Origin: Streptomyces hydrogenans
GTDB taxonomy: Bacteria; Actinomycetota; Actinomycetes; Streptomycetales; Streptomycetaceae
DNA: 51,477 bases
Assembly: GCF_014656075.1 (NCBI RefSeq)
Contig: NZ_BNBS01000054.1
Span: 1 to 51,477 of the forward strand
Direction: 5' to 3'
In this document: positions 1-8,099 of the stretch, piece by piece
Numbering within the stretch: the first letter of the stretch is position 1
How the letters are laid out: every line of letters begins with the position of its first letter
Program-made: the position numbers and the translations under genes
Notes under the pieces: model-generated
What the model saw: the letters and a program-made list of their open reading frames with translations, nothing else
Told to the model about the DNA's origin: nothing
The model's database searches: none

Positions 1-1034
1 GCCGCGCCTGGCGCGCCGCCGCCCCCGCCCTCGCCACCTGGGCCACCGCCCTCGGCGCCGCCGCCCTCGGCGACGGCGCCGTCCTCACCGCCCCCGACTT
101 CCCCGCGGCGCTCCTGCCCGCCGCCGGCGCCGCCCTCGTCTTCTGCCTGGCCCTCACCGCCCTCGACGGCGGCGTCCGCGCCACCGCCGACGGGCTCCCG
201 CTCCACACCGCCTGGCGCGGACTCCTCGGCCGCGCCCTCGCCCCCCACCTCGTCCACGGCCTCGCCGGACTCATGATGGGCGTCCTGTGGCGCGGCGCCC
301 ACGGCCCCGCCGCCGCCCTGCTCGTCCTGCTGCCCATGTACCTCTCCTGCTGGGTCTTCGCCCAGTACCACCACGAGCGCGCCGCCCACCAGGCCACCAT
401 CCGCGCCCTCGTCCAGGCCGTCGACATCAAGGACAGCTACACCCGCGGCCACAGCGAACGCGTCGGCCGCGCCTCCGTCCTGATCGCCCGTGAGCTCGGC
501 ATGGCCGGCGACCGGCTCGACGTCGTCCGCTTCGCCGGCATCCTCCACGACGTCGGCAAGCTCGGCGTCCCCACCCGCGTCCTGCGCAAGGACGGCCCGC
601 TCACCCCCGAGGAGCGCCGGATCATCGAACTCCACCCCGAGTACGGCCACGAGATGATCCGCGGCATCGGCTTCCTCGGCGAGGCCCGCGACGCCGTCCT
701 CCACCACCACGAACGCGTCGACGGCAGCGGCTACCCCTACGGCCTTCGCGGCGAGGAGATCCCCGAGTGCGCCCGGGTCGTCGCCGTCGCCGACGCCTTC
801 GACGCCATGACCTCCACCCGCTCCTACAGCCGCGCCCGGCCCGTCTCCACCGCCCTCGCCGAACTGGAGCGGTGCGCCGGCAGCCAGTTCGACCCCCGGA
901 TGGTCGCCGCGCTCGTCCGCGCCCTCGCCCACCACGGCTGGCAGACCGCCGTCACCGCCGACGAACCCGGTCCGCAGGTCCCCGCGCCCCGCGCCCCCGG
1001 CCCGCTCGCGGCCAGGACCGAGGAGCCCGCATGA
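1..1034 (+). CDS. Membrane HD-GYP phosphohydrolase, 5' end outside window
   Basis: The frame is open from the first base of the window, so the N-terminus is missing. The visible part begins with Ala/Leu-rich hydrophobic segments (membrane domain) and continues into an HD-GYP domain. The metal-binding HDVGKLGVP motif is followed by HHHERVDGSGYP and the helix ARVVAVADAFDAMT, all hallmarks of HD-GYP phosphodiesterases. HD-GYP enzymes often hydrolyse cyclic di-GMP or other cyclic dinucleotides; substrate specificity here is not visible. The stop codon overlaps the start of the next HD gene by 4 nt (ATGA), so the two are very likely one translationally coupled operon. The C-terminal ~30 residues are Pro/Ala-rich and probably disordered. 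Confidence 0.85.
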   Translation, partial: RAWRAAAPALATWATALGAAALGDGAVLTAPDFPAALLPAAGAALVFCLALTALDGGVRATADGLPLHTAWRGLLGRALAPHLVHGLAGLMMGVLWRGAHGPAAALLVLLPMYLSCWVFAQYHHERAAHQATIRALVQAVDIKDSYTRGHSERVGRASVLIARELGMAGDRLDVVRFAGILHDVGKLGVPTRVLRKDGPLTPEERRIIELHPEYGHEMIRGIGFLGEARDAVLHHHERVDGSGYPYGLRGEEIPECARVVAVADAFDAMTSTRSYSRARPVSTALAELERCAGSQFDPRMVAALVRALAHHGWQTAVTADEPGPQVPAPRAPGPLAARTEEPA

Positions 1035-2287
1035 GACCCGGTGCGGTCACCATCGGCGCCGTCCGCGCCGCCGCCCTCCTCCTCGGCGCGGCCGGATTCG
1101 CCGCCACCCTCTGGCACGGGCTCGCCGAACCCGGCAACGCCCTCGCCTTCGGCACCCTCATCGCGCTCGGCGAACTCGCCCGCTGGGGCGCCCACCCCGG
1201 CGAACGGGAACCCGCCCCGCTCGCCGCCGCCGGAGCCCTCGCCTACGCCCTGCTCGGCCACGACGCCGGAACCGCCACCACCCACGGCGTCCTCCAGATC
1301 GTCGCCGTCGTCTGCGCCGGCGGGCTCGCCGGGATCGTGCCCCACATCGCCCGCGGCCGGGGCCCCGACCCCGACCACCTCGCCCGCCGGGTCCTCACCG
1401 TCGGCTTCGCCGCCCTCTGCTTCCAGCCGCTCTACAACGCCGGCGCCGTCACCGGCCACCTCGGCACCGGCGCCCCCTACACCCTCTTCCTCCTCCTCGT
1501 CCTCGGCCTCACCGGCCTCTGCGACGCCGTCCTCGCCGCCCTGCTGCTCCGCGCCCGCACCGCCTACCCGTACGGCCCCCTCCTCCGCGACGAACTGCGC
1601 GCCCTCCTCGGCATCGGCTCCGCCGTCTGCGCCACCGGCGTCGTCATGGCCCTCGGCGTCGCCGCCGCCGGCCTCTGGGCGCTGCCCGTCCTCGCCGTGC
1701 CGCTGCTGCTCACCCAGGTCTCGTACCGGCGGTACGCGGCCGTCCGCACCGTCAACCGGCAGACCATCGCCTCCCTCGCCCGGGCGACCGAGATCGCCGG
1801 CTGCACCCCGCCCGGCCACGCCCGCCGGGTGGCCGCCCTCTCCACCGCCGTCGGCCGCGAGCTCGGCCTCGGCGGCGCCGAGCTGACCGTCCTGGAGTAC
1901 GCGGCGCTCATGCACGACATCGGACAGCTCTCCCTCGTCGACCCCGTCGCCGGCGGCGCCACCGCGCTGCTGCCCGCCGAGGACCAGCGCCGGATCGCCC
2001 TCCTCGGCGGCGAGGTGGTGCGGATGACCGGCGTCCCCCCGGCCGTCGCCCAGGTCGTCGAGCGGCAGGCCGACCCGTACCGCGAGCAGCCCACGGCGGC
2101 CCGCATCGTCCGCGCGGTGAACGCCTACGACGACCTGGCCGGGGAGGGGGCGGGCGCCGCCCTGGAGGCCCTGGAGACGCTCCGGCTCGGCACCGCGCGG
2201 GACTACCACCCCGAGGTCGTCGCCTGCCTGGCCAGGGTCCTGGCCCGCGGCACGGCCCCGGGGGTGACCTCGGTCCCCACGGGGTAA
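1031..2287 (+). CDS. Membrane protein with degenerate HD domain
   Basis: This 418-residue protein starts at an ATG overlapping the upstream stop codon. The first ~230 residues contain several hydrophobic segments (probably six or more helices), ending at QVSYRRYAAVRTVNRQ. A cytoplasmic HD domain follows. The HD dyad is retained (MHDIGQLSL), but where the neighbour has HHHERVDGSGYP this protein has VVERQADPYREQP, so the GYP motif and its histidines are gone. It looks like a diverged paralogue of the upstream HD-GYP protein. It may be a catalytically altered or regulatory partner; this is an inference from the paired arrangement. Confidence 0.82.
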   Translation: MRPGAVTIGAVRAAALLLGAAGFAATLWHGLAEPGNALAFGTLIALGELARWGAHPGEREPAPLAAAGALAYALLGHDAGTATTHGVLQIVAVVCAGGLAGIVPHIARGRGPDPDHLARRVLTVGFAALCFQPLYNAGAVTGHLGTGAPYTLFLLLVLGLTGLCDAVLAALLLRARTAYPYGPLLRDELRALLGIGSAVCATGVVMALGVAAAGLWALPVLAVPLLLTQVSYRRYAAVRTVNRQTIASLARATEIAGCTPPGHARRVAALSTAVGRELGLGGAELTVLEYAALMHDIGQLSLVDPVAGGATALLPAEDQRRIALLGGEVVRMTGVPPAVAQVVERQADPYREQPTAARIVRAVNAYDDLAGEGAGAALEALETLRLGTARDYHPEVVACLARVLARGTAPGVTSVPTG

Positions 2288-2367
2288 CCCATGGGTAATG
2301 AGCGCGCGTCCGACCCGGCATGGTTGGATGCGAACAAGAGGGTGAAGCGACCGGGCAGGCGGGAATC

Positions 2368-3348
2368 GTGAGGATCTTCGGGAAGGTACGGCATCGGCCC
2401 TCCGCCTCGTGGCGGCAGGCCACCGACCGCGCGTTCACGCTGATCGGCGACGGACGGTACGAGGACGCGGGCGCGCTGCTCACCCGGGCGGCCGATCTGG
2501 AGCCCTGGCTCTCCGAGTCCTGGTTCAACCTGGCCCTGCTGCACAAGTTCCGGCACGACTGGGAGCAGGCCCGCGCCGCCGGACTGCGCGCCGTGGCCCT
2601 GCTCGACAGGGAGACCGGCGCCCCCGACTGGTGGAACGTCGGCATCGCCGCCACCGCCCTCCAGGACTGGCCGCTGGCCCGCCGCGCCTGGCAGGCGTAC
2701 GGCCTCAAGGTCCCCGGCGCCTCCTCCGCCACCGGCGAGCCCGCCGGGATGGAGCTGGGCAGCGCCGCCGTCCGCCTCTCGCCCGAGGGCGAGGCCGAGG
2801 TCGTCTGGGGCCGCCGGCTCGACCCGGCCCGCATCGAGGTCCTCTCCATCCCGCTGCCGTCCTCCGGCCGCCGCTGGGGCGAGGTCGTCCTCCACGACGG
2901 CGTGCCGAACGGCGAGCGCACCACCACCGCCGGACCCTCCTACCCGGTCTTCGACGAGATCGAGCTGTGGGCCCCCTCGCCCGTCCCCACCTGGGTCGTC
3001 CTCCTGGAGGCCGCCACCGAGGCCGACCGGGACGCTCTGGAGCAGCTCGCCGCCGAGGCGGGCTTCGCCGCAGAGGACTGGTCCTCGTCGGTACGGCTCC
3101 TCTGTCGCGCCTGCTCGGAGTCGACCATGCCCAGCGCCGAGGGCGAGGGCGACCACGTCGACCCGCACGACCACAGCGAGCCCGGCCACCCCGGACCGCT
3201 CGGCCACCGCTCGCCCGGCGAGCTGTGGGTGCCCGAGCGCGAGTGCGGCATCGCCGCCCCGGCCGACCTGGTGCGCGGGCTCCTCGACGGCTGGGTCGCG
3301 GACAGTCCGGACAGCCGCGAATGGCGCGATCTCGAAGAGGTCTGCTGA
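2368..3348 (+). CDS. TPR-repeat protein, function unknown
   Basis: This predicted cytoplasmic protein of about 326 residues begins MRIFGKVRHRPSASWRQATD. I chose the GTG at 2368; an ATG 48 nt upstream is in frame but would add an unlikely-looking leader. Residues ~15-110 form TPR-like helices (repeating A/W/L pattern around YEDAGALLTRAADLEPWLSE). The second half is a compact domain typical of actinobacterial TPR proteins of unknown role. It contains a Cys/His-rich stretch (LLCRACSES, HVDPHDHSEPGHPG, ECGIAAP) that could bind a metal. It lies directly upstream of peptide deformylase on the same strand. No enzymatic motif is visible. Confidence 0.8.
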   Translation: MRIFGKVRHRPSASWRQATDRAFTLIGDGRYEDAGALLTRAADLEPWLSESWFNLALLHKFRHDWEQARAAGLRAVALLDRETGAPDWWNVGIAATALQDWPLARRAWQAYGLKVPGASSATGEPAGMELGSAAVRLSPEGEAEVVWGRRLDPARIEVLSIPLPSSGRRWGEVVLHDGVPNGERTTTAGPSYPVFDEIELWAPSPVPTWVVLLEAATEADRDALEQLAAEAGFAAEDWSSSVRLLCRACSESTMPSAEGEGDHVDPHDHSEPGHPGPLGHRSPGELWVPERECGIAAPADLVRGLLDGWVADSPDSREWRDLEEVC

Positions 3349-3367
3349 GCCGTCCGTCCCGGCCCCG

Positions 3368-3403
3368 TAGGCTGTCCCCGACGGAATCGGGTTTTCAGGA
3401 AGG
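3368..3403 (+). promoter_or_regulatory. Candidate def promoter -10 and RBS
   Basis: TAGGCT at 3368-3373 fits the TANNNT -10 pattern. AGGAAGG at 3397-3403 is a ribosome binding site 11 nt before the def ATG. No clear -35 element is visible. Confidence 0.4.
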
Positions 3404-3414
3404 CGCGGCGGCAC

Positions 3415-4065
3415 ATGGCGCAGCAGGAGTCGGGCGAGCAGATCTTCACGGGCTACGCCCTGGACGACGACGGCTACATCGTGGACACGGAGGAGAGCGA
3501 GGCGCGTGAGCTCGCGCACCGCGAGCGGGGCACCTCCCGCCCGATCACGGTCGTCGGCAACCCGGTGCTGCACCGCGAGTGCAAGGACGTGACCGACTTC
3601 GGTCCCGAACTGGCCGCCCTGGTCGACGACATGTTCGCCAGCCAGAAGACGGCCGAGGGCGTCGGCCTCGCCGCCAACCAGATCGGCGTCGACCTCAAGG
3701 TCTTCGTCTACGACTGCCCCGACGACGAGGGCGTCCGCCACACCGGCCACGTGGTCAACCCGGTGCTCCAGGAGCTCCCGGCCGACCGCCGCCACCTCGA
3801 CGACTCCAACGAGGGCTGCCTCTCGGTCCCCACCGCCTACGCGGAGCTGGCCCGCCCGGACTTCGCCGAGGTCCACGGCCAGGACCTCCTCGGCAACCCG
3901 ATCAAGGTCCGCGGCACCGGCTACTTCGCCCGCTGCCTGCAGCACGAGACGGACCACCTCTACGGCTTCCTCTACATCGACAAGCTCTCCAAGCGCGACC
4001 GCAAGGACGCCCTGCGCCAGATGGAAGAGGGCACCCCGCGCTACCCGGTCGTCGCCAACGACTGA
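3415..4065 (+). CDS. def: Peptide deformylase
   Basis: The enzyme removes the formyl group from the N-terminal formyl-methionine of nascent proteins. All three family motifs are present: GVGLAANQIG (residues ~82-91), EGCLSVP (133-139) and QHETDHL (176-182). Cys135, His177 and His181 are the expected metal ligands and Glu178 the catalytic base. The 216-residue protein carries an N-terminal extension of about 40 acidic/polar residues before the usual start of the fold (RPITVVGNPVLH), a type common in Streptomyces deformylases. It sits downstream of the TPR gene with a 66-nt gap holding its own candidate promoter, and is followed by a strong terminator hairpin. Confidence 0.96.
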   Translation: MAQQESGEQIFTGYALDDDGYIVDTEESEARELAHRERGTSRPITVVGNPVLHRECKDVTDFGPELAALVDDMFASQKTAEGVGLAANQIGVDLKVFVYDCPDDEGVRHTGHVVNPVLQELPADRRHLDDSNEGCLSVPTAYAELARPDFAEVHGQDLLGNPIKVRGTGYFARCLQHETDHLYGFLYIDKLSKRDRKDALRQMEEGTPRYPVVAND

Positions 4066-4075
4066 CCTCCGCGCC

Positions 4076-4121
4076 TACGCCGAAGGGCCCCGCACCGTGT
4101 GGTGCGGGGCCCTTCGGCGTA
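4076..4121. terminator. Bidirectional terminator hairpin
   Basis: A perfect 21-bp inverted repeat (arms 4076-4096 and 4101-4121) surrounds a GTGT loop between the convergent def and small-peptide genes. It can serve both strands. Confidence 0.85.
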
Positions 4122-4125
4122 CGTC

Positions 4126-4269
4126 CTACTGCCAGCCCATGTCGTCGCCGAGGACGGTGACGGGCACGGACTGCCAGCTCATGTCGCCCGCCGAGGCGGT
4201 GGCGGCGGCGCCGCCGACCAGCAGGAGCGTGAGGACGGCGGTGGTGAGGGCGCGGGCCTTGCGGGTCAT
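4126..4269 (-). CDS. Very small secreted peptide (47 aa), function unknown
   Basis: The ATG at 4269 is preceded by GGGGGAT, a good ribosome binding site. The protein starts MTRKARALTTAV, has a hydrophobic core LLLVGGAAA and a signal-peptidase-like TASA-G site near residue 27. This would release a mature peptide of about 20 residues. That peptide contains two related ends, GDMSWQ and GDDMGWQ, separated by SVPVTVL. No cysteines are present. I do not recognise a family. It lies downstream of nrdB on the same strand, separated by a small hairpin (4341-4358), so it may be a separate transcript. A real gene is likely because of the clean start, RBS, signal peptide and flanking terminator; the function is open. 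Confidence 0.6.
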   Translation of the reverse strand: MTRKARALTTAVLTLLLVGGAAATASAGDMSWQSVPVTVLGDDMGWQ

Positions 4270-4340
4270 GGATATCCCCCGTGAAGTGGTGTGACGATTT
4301 ACAAGATCAACTCTAGGCCAGTCCCCGCGCCCCGGCCGAA

Positions 4341-4358
4341 ACCTCCACATCCGGAGGT
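4341..4358 (-). terminator. Small hairpin at the nrdB stop
   Basis: ACCTCC (4341-4346) and GGAGGT (4353-4358) form a 6-bp stem. Read on the minus strand it ends in TTT and touches the nrdB stop codon. It is a weak terminator candidate only. Confidence 0.35.
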
Positions 4359-5374
4359 CAGAAGTCCTCGTCCAGGTCGACCGTGCCCTCGACCGCCACC
4401 TGGTAGGCGGAGGGGCGGCGCTCGAAGAAGTTGGTGAGTTCCTGGACGCCCTGGAGCTCCATGAAGGAGAAGGGGTTCTCGGAGCCGTAGACCGGCGCGA
4501 AGCCGAGGCGGACCAGGCGCTGGTCGGCGACGCACTGGAGGTACTCGCGCATGGACTCGGTGTTCATGCCGGGCAGGCCGTCGCCGCACAGGTCGCGGCC
4601 GAACTGGAGCTCCGCCTCGACGGCCTCCCTGAGCATGGCCGTGACCTGCTCGCGCAGTTCGTCGTCGAAGAGCTCCGGCTCCTCCTTGCGGACCGTGTCC
4701 ACGACCTCGAAGGCGAAGTTCATGTGCATGGTCTCGTCGCGGAAGACCCAGTTGGTGCCGGTCGCCAGGCCGTGCAGCAGGCCGCGGGAGCGGAACCAGT
4801 ACACGTAGGCGAAGGCGCCGTAGAAGAACAGGCCCTCGATGCAGGCGGCGAAGCAGATCAGGTTGAGCAGGAAGCGGCGACGGTCCGCCTGCGTCTCCAG
4901 GCGGTCGATCTTCTCGACCGAGTCCATCCAGCGGAAGCAGAACTGCGCCTTCTCACGGATGGACGGGATGTTCTCGACCGCCGCGAAGGCCGCCGCCCGG
5001 TCGTCCGGGTCGGGCAGGTAGGTGTCCAGGAGGGTCAGGTAGAACTGGACGTGCACGGCCTCCTCGAAGAGCTGGCGCGACAGGTACAGCCGCGCCTCCG
5101 GGGAGTTGATGTGCTTGTAGAGCGTCAGGACCAGGTTGTTCGCGACGATCGAGTCGCCCGTCGCGAAGAACGCCACCAGCCGGCCGATCATGTGCTGCTC
5201 GCCGGGGGTGAGCTTGGCGAGGTCGGCGACGTCCGAGTGGAGGTCGACCTCCTCCACGGTCCAGGTGTTCTTGATGGCGTCCCGGTAGCGCTCGTAGAAG
5301 TCCGGGTAGCGCATCGGGCGGAGGGTGAGCTCGAAGCCCGGGTCCAGGAGGTTCTTGTTTCCGGTGGTGCTCAT
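4358..5374 (-). CDS. nrdB: Ribonucleotide reductase class Ia, beta subunit
   Basis: NrdB (338 aa) holds the diiron-tyrosyl radical used by NrdA to reduce ribonucleoside diphosphates. Ligand positions are recognisable: Asp74 in FFATGDSIVANN, Glu105 and His108 in FEEAVHVQFY, with Tyr112 at the spacing of the E. coli radical tyrosine. A second set follows in CIEGLFFYGAF and RDETMHMNFAF. The C-terminal tail TVDLDEDF is acidic, as expected for binding NrdA. The ATG overlaps the nrdA stop codon (TAATG), so translation is coupled. S. coelicolor is reported to have an nrdABS operon; no AraC-like nrdS follows here. Confidence 0.95.
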   Translation of the reverse strand: MSTTGNKNLLDPGFELTLRPMRYPDFYERYRDAIKNTWTVEEVDLHSDVADLAKLTPGEQHMIGRLVAFFATGDSIVANNLVLTLYKHINSPEARLYLSRQLFEEAVHVQFYLTLLDTYLPDPDDRAAAFAAVENIPSIREKAQFCFRWMDSVEKIDRLETQADRRRFLLNLICFAACIEGLFFYGAFAYVYWFRSRGLLHGLATGTNWVFRDETMHMNFAFEVVDTVRKEEPELFDDELREQVTAMLREAVEAELQFGRDLCGDGLPGMNTESMREYLQCVADQRLVRLGFAPVYGSENPFSFMELQGVQELTNFFERRPSAYQVAVEGTVDLDEDF

Positions 5375-7749
5375 TACTGGCAGGCCTCGCAGGACTCGGG
5401 GTTTTCCAGGGAGCAGGCGACCGCGTCGGGGTCGGCGGCCTGCTGGACGGGGATCGGGGCGGCGGCGGACGCGGACGCGGACGCGGCGCGGGCGATCCGG
5501 GTCGCCGGGCGCGAGCGCAGGTAGTACGTCGTCTTCAGGCCCCGCTTCCAGGCGTACGCGTACATCGACGACAGCTTGCCGATGGTCGGCGTCTCCAGGA
5601 ACAGGTTCAGCGACTGCGACTGGTCGAGGAACGGCGTGCGGTCCGCCGCCATGTCGATCAGACCGCGCTGCGGGATCTCCCACGCCGTGCGGTAGAGGTC
5701 GCGGACCTCGGCCGGCACCCAGGTGAAGTCCTGCACCGAGCCGTTGGACTCGCGCAGCGCCTCGCGGGTCTGCGCGTCCCACACGCCGAGCTCCTTCAGC
5801 TCGGCGACCAGGTACGAGTTGACCTGGAGGAACTCGCCGGAGAGCGTCTCGCGCTTGAAGAGGTTGGAGACCTGCGGCTCGATGCACTCGTACACGCCGG
5901 CGATCGACGCGATCGTCGCGGTCGGCGCGATGGCGAGGAGGAGGCTGTTGCGCATGCCGGTCGACGCGATCCGCTCGCGCAGGGCCGCCCAGCGCTCCGG
6001 CCAGTTCAGCTCGACGCCGTAGTGGTCCGGGTGGAGCACGCCCCGGGCGGTGCGGGTCTTCTCCCAGGCGGGCAGCGGGCCGTTGCGCTCGGCGAGGTCG
6101 GCGGACGCCTCGTACGCGGCGAGCATGATCCGCTCGGCGATCCGGGTGGACAGCGCCCGGGCCGCGGCGGAGTCGAAGGGCAGCCGCAGCTTGAAGAAGA
6201 CGTCCTGGAGGCCCATCGCGCCCAGGCCGACCGGGCGCCACTTCGCGTTGGAGCGGCCGGCCTGCTCGGTCGGGTAGAAGTTGATGTCGACGACCCGGTC
6301 GAGGAAGGTGACCGCGGTGCGGACGGTCGCGTCGAGCCGCTCCCAGTCGATGTCCCCGTCGGCCACGAACGCGCCGAGGTTGACCGAGCCGAGGTTGCAG
6401 ACGGCCGTCTCGCCGTCGTTCGTGACCTCGATGATCTCGGTGCACAGGTTGGAGGAGTGGACGACCGTGCCGGGCTCGGCGGTCTGGTTGGCCGTGCGGT
6501 TGGAGGCGTCCTTGAAGGTCATCCAGCCGTTGCCGGTCTGCGCCAGGGTCCGCATCATCCGGCCGTACAGGTCGCGGGCCGGCATCGTGCGGCGGGCCAG
6601 GCCCCTGGCCTCGGCCGCGCGGTAGGCGGCGTCGAACTCCTCGCCCCACAGGTCGACCAGCTCGGGCACGTCGGCGGGGGAGAAGAGCGACCACTCGGCG
6701 TCGGCGTTCACCCGGCGCATGAACTCGTCCGGGATCCAGTGGGCGAGGTTCAGGTTGTGGGTGCGGCGGGCGTCCTCGCCGGTGTTGTCGCGGAGCTCCA
6801 GGAACTCCTCGATGTCCGCGTGCCAGGTCTCCAGGTAGACGGCGGCGGCGCCCTTGCGGCGGCCGCCCTGGTTCACGGCGGCGACCGAGGCGTCCAGCGT
6901 CTTCAGGAACGGCACGATGCCGTTGGAGTGCCCGTTGGTGCCGCGGATCAGCGAACCGCGCGAGCGGATCCGGGAGTACGAGAGCCCGATGCCGCCCGCG
7001 TGCTTCGACAGCCGCGCCACCTGGTGGTAGCGGTCGTAGATCGAGTCCAGCTCGTCCTGCGGGGAGTCCAGCAGGTAGCAGGAGGACATCTGCGGGTGGC
7101 GGGTGCCGGAGTTGAAGAGCGTGGGGGAGGAGGGCAGGTAGTCGAGCCGGCTCATCAGCCCGTACAGCGCCGCGACCTCGTCGAGCGCGCGCGTCGAGTC
7201 GTCCTCGGCGAGGCCGCAGGCCACCCGGAGCATGAAGTGCTGCGGGGTCTCGATCACCTTGCGGGTGATCGGGTGGCGCAGCAGGTAGCGGGAGTAGAGC
7301 GTCCGCAGGCCGAAGTAGCCGAAGCGGTCGTCGGCGGCCGGGTCGACCAGCGCGTCGAGCCGGTCCGCGTGGAGCGTCGTGAAGGCCGCGGTGCGGTCGG
7401 CGATCAGGCCCTCGCGGTGGCCGGTGGCGACCGAGGCGGAGAAGGAGACGGCGCCCTGCGAGGCCGCCTCCTCGCCGATGGTGAGGGTGAGCAGACGGGC
7501 GGCGAGGCGGGAGTAGGCGGGGTCCTCGGAGATGAGTCCGGCCGCGGCCTCGGTGGCCAGTTCGCGCAGCTCCGCCTCGTCCGAACCGGCGTGCCGGCCG
7601 CGCAGCGCGGCGGCGGCGACCCGTCCGGGGTCGGTGTCGGTGAGGTCGGCGGTGAGGTCGGTCAGGGTCCGCAGCAGTACGGTCCCGGGGCCGTCGCTCT
7701 CGATCGCGGCGGCCTCGGCGGCTGACGGACCCGCAGGCGCGATGGTCAC
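5374..7749 (-). CDS. nrdA: Ribonucleotide reductase class Ia, alpha subunit
   Basis: NrdA (791 aa) is the catalytic subunit that makes deoxyribonucleotides. Active-site cysteines appear in MSSCYLLDS, SSNLCTEI and AVCNLGSVNL. The radical-transfer tyrosine pair is seen in LKTTYYLRS, and the C-terminal redox pair is ESCEACQ. I chose the GTG at 7749 because GAGGGAGAG lies just upstream; an in-frame ATG further upstream lacks such a site. The 5' leader is long (~240 nt) and carries a cobalamin riboswitch. Control is therefore expected to lower class Ia expression when coenzyme B12 is available for the class II enzyme, which is not in this window. nrdB follows immediately. Confidence 0.95.
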   Translation of the reverse strand: MTIAPAGPSAAEAAAIESDGPGTVLLRTLTDLTADLTDTDPGRVAAAALRGRHAGSDEAELRELATEAAAGLISEDPAYSRLAARLLTLTIGEEAASQGAVSFSASVATGHREGLIADRTAAFTTLHADRLDALVDPAADDRFGYFGLRTLYSRYLLRHPITRKVIETPQHFMLRVACGLAEDDSTRALDEVAALYGLMSRLDYLPSSPTLFNSGTRHPQMSSCYLLDSPQDELDSIYDRYHQVARLSKHAGGIGLSYSRIRSRGSLIRGTNGHSNGIVPFLKTLDASVAAVNQGGRRKGAAAVYLETWHADIEEFLELRDNTGEDARRTHNLNLAHWIPDEFMRRVNADAEWSLFSPADVPELVDLWGEEFDAAYRAAEARGLARRTMPARDLYGRMMRTLAQTGNGWMTFKDASNRTANQTAEPGTVVHSSNLCTEIIEVTNDGETAVCNLGSVNLGAFVADGDIDWERLDATVRTAVTFLDRVVDINFYPTEQAGRSNAKWRPVGLGAMGLQDVFFKLRLPFDSAAARALSTRIAERIMLAAYEASADLAERNGPLPAWEKTRTARGVLHPDHYGVELNWPERWAALRERIASTGMRNSLLLAIAPTATIASIAGVYECIEPQVSNLFKRETLSGEFLQVNSYLVAELKELGVWDAQTREALRESNGSVQDFTWVPAEVRDLYRTAWEIPQRGLIDMAADRTPFLDQSQSLNLFLETPTIGKLSSMYAYAWKRGLKTTYYLRSRPATRIARAASASASAAAPIPVQQAADPDAVACSLENPESCEACQ

Positions 7750-7887
7750 GTGGGGGCTCTCCCTCGCTCGGCCCGGGGCCACGGCGGGGGAGGGGCGGAC
7801 GGGCATCCGTACGCACGGAAGCGCCCGCGTCCACCGGCCCATTCCGCGAGGCCCGGACGTCTTCGGCACCCGGAACGGACGGACCGG

Positions 7888-7998
7888 GCGCGCCGTCGGC
7901 AGGTCCTCGGACTCCTCTTCGTGCGAAAGCGCACGAAGTACACCGTTGCGGGACAGTTCCGGATTCGCACCGGATTCCCCTGCGGCGACAGCGAGGAT
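7888..7998 (-). ncRNA. Cobalamin (B12) riboswitch upstream of nrdA
   Basis: On the minus strand the leader reads GGGGAATCCGGTGCGAATCC, then GGAACTGTCCCGCAACGGTG, and after a hairpin with arms CTTCGTGCG/CGCACGAAG it has the B12 box AGTCCGAGGACCTGCC (7898-7913). These match the conserved core of cobalamin riboswitches. A B12 riboswitch controlling nrdABS is established in S. coelicolor. Outer boundaries and the expression platform, which should lie in 7750-7890, are estimates. Confidence 0.88.
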
Positions 7999-7999
7999 G

Positions 8000-8047
8000 A
8001 GCATACATGTGGGGGGCTCCGATCTCGGAACCCCCCACATGTTGTGT
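8000..8047 (-). promoter_or_regulatory. Candidate paired NrdR boxes overlapping nrdA promoter
   Basis: Two ACATGT cores (8005-8010 and 8037-8042) are exactly 32 bp apart, about three helical turns. They lie in 16-bp segments 8000-8015 and 8032-8047. The second segment (CCCCCACATGTTGTGT) fits the published NrdR box pattern well; the first fits loosely. Read on the minus strand, TATGCT (8003-8008) is a plausible -10 element inside the first box. The two cores also form the arms of a 12-bp inverted repeat (8005-8042). Confidence 0.55.
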
Positions 8048-8099
8048 CGCTCGTGGGTGTGAGCCAAACGGGAGTCGGGGCGAGGAGGGGGCGGGGGTG

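Noticed and set aside
4358..8038. A very long open frame (over 1,200 codons) across nrdB and nrdA on the minus strand
   Set aside because: Only its last ~340 codons code for NrdB. The rest is in the wrong frame over nrdA and shows Arg/Pro/Gly-rich low-complexity translation typical of antisense or shifted GC-rich frames.
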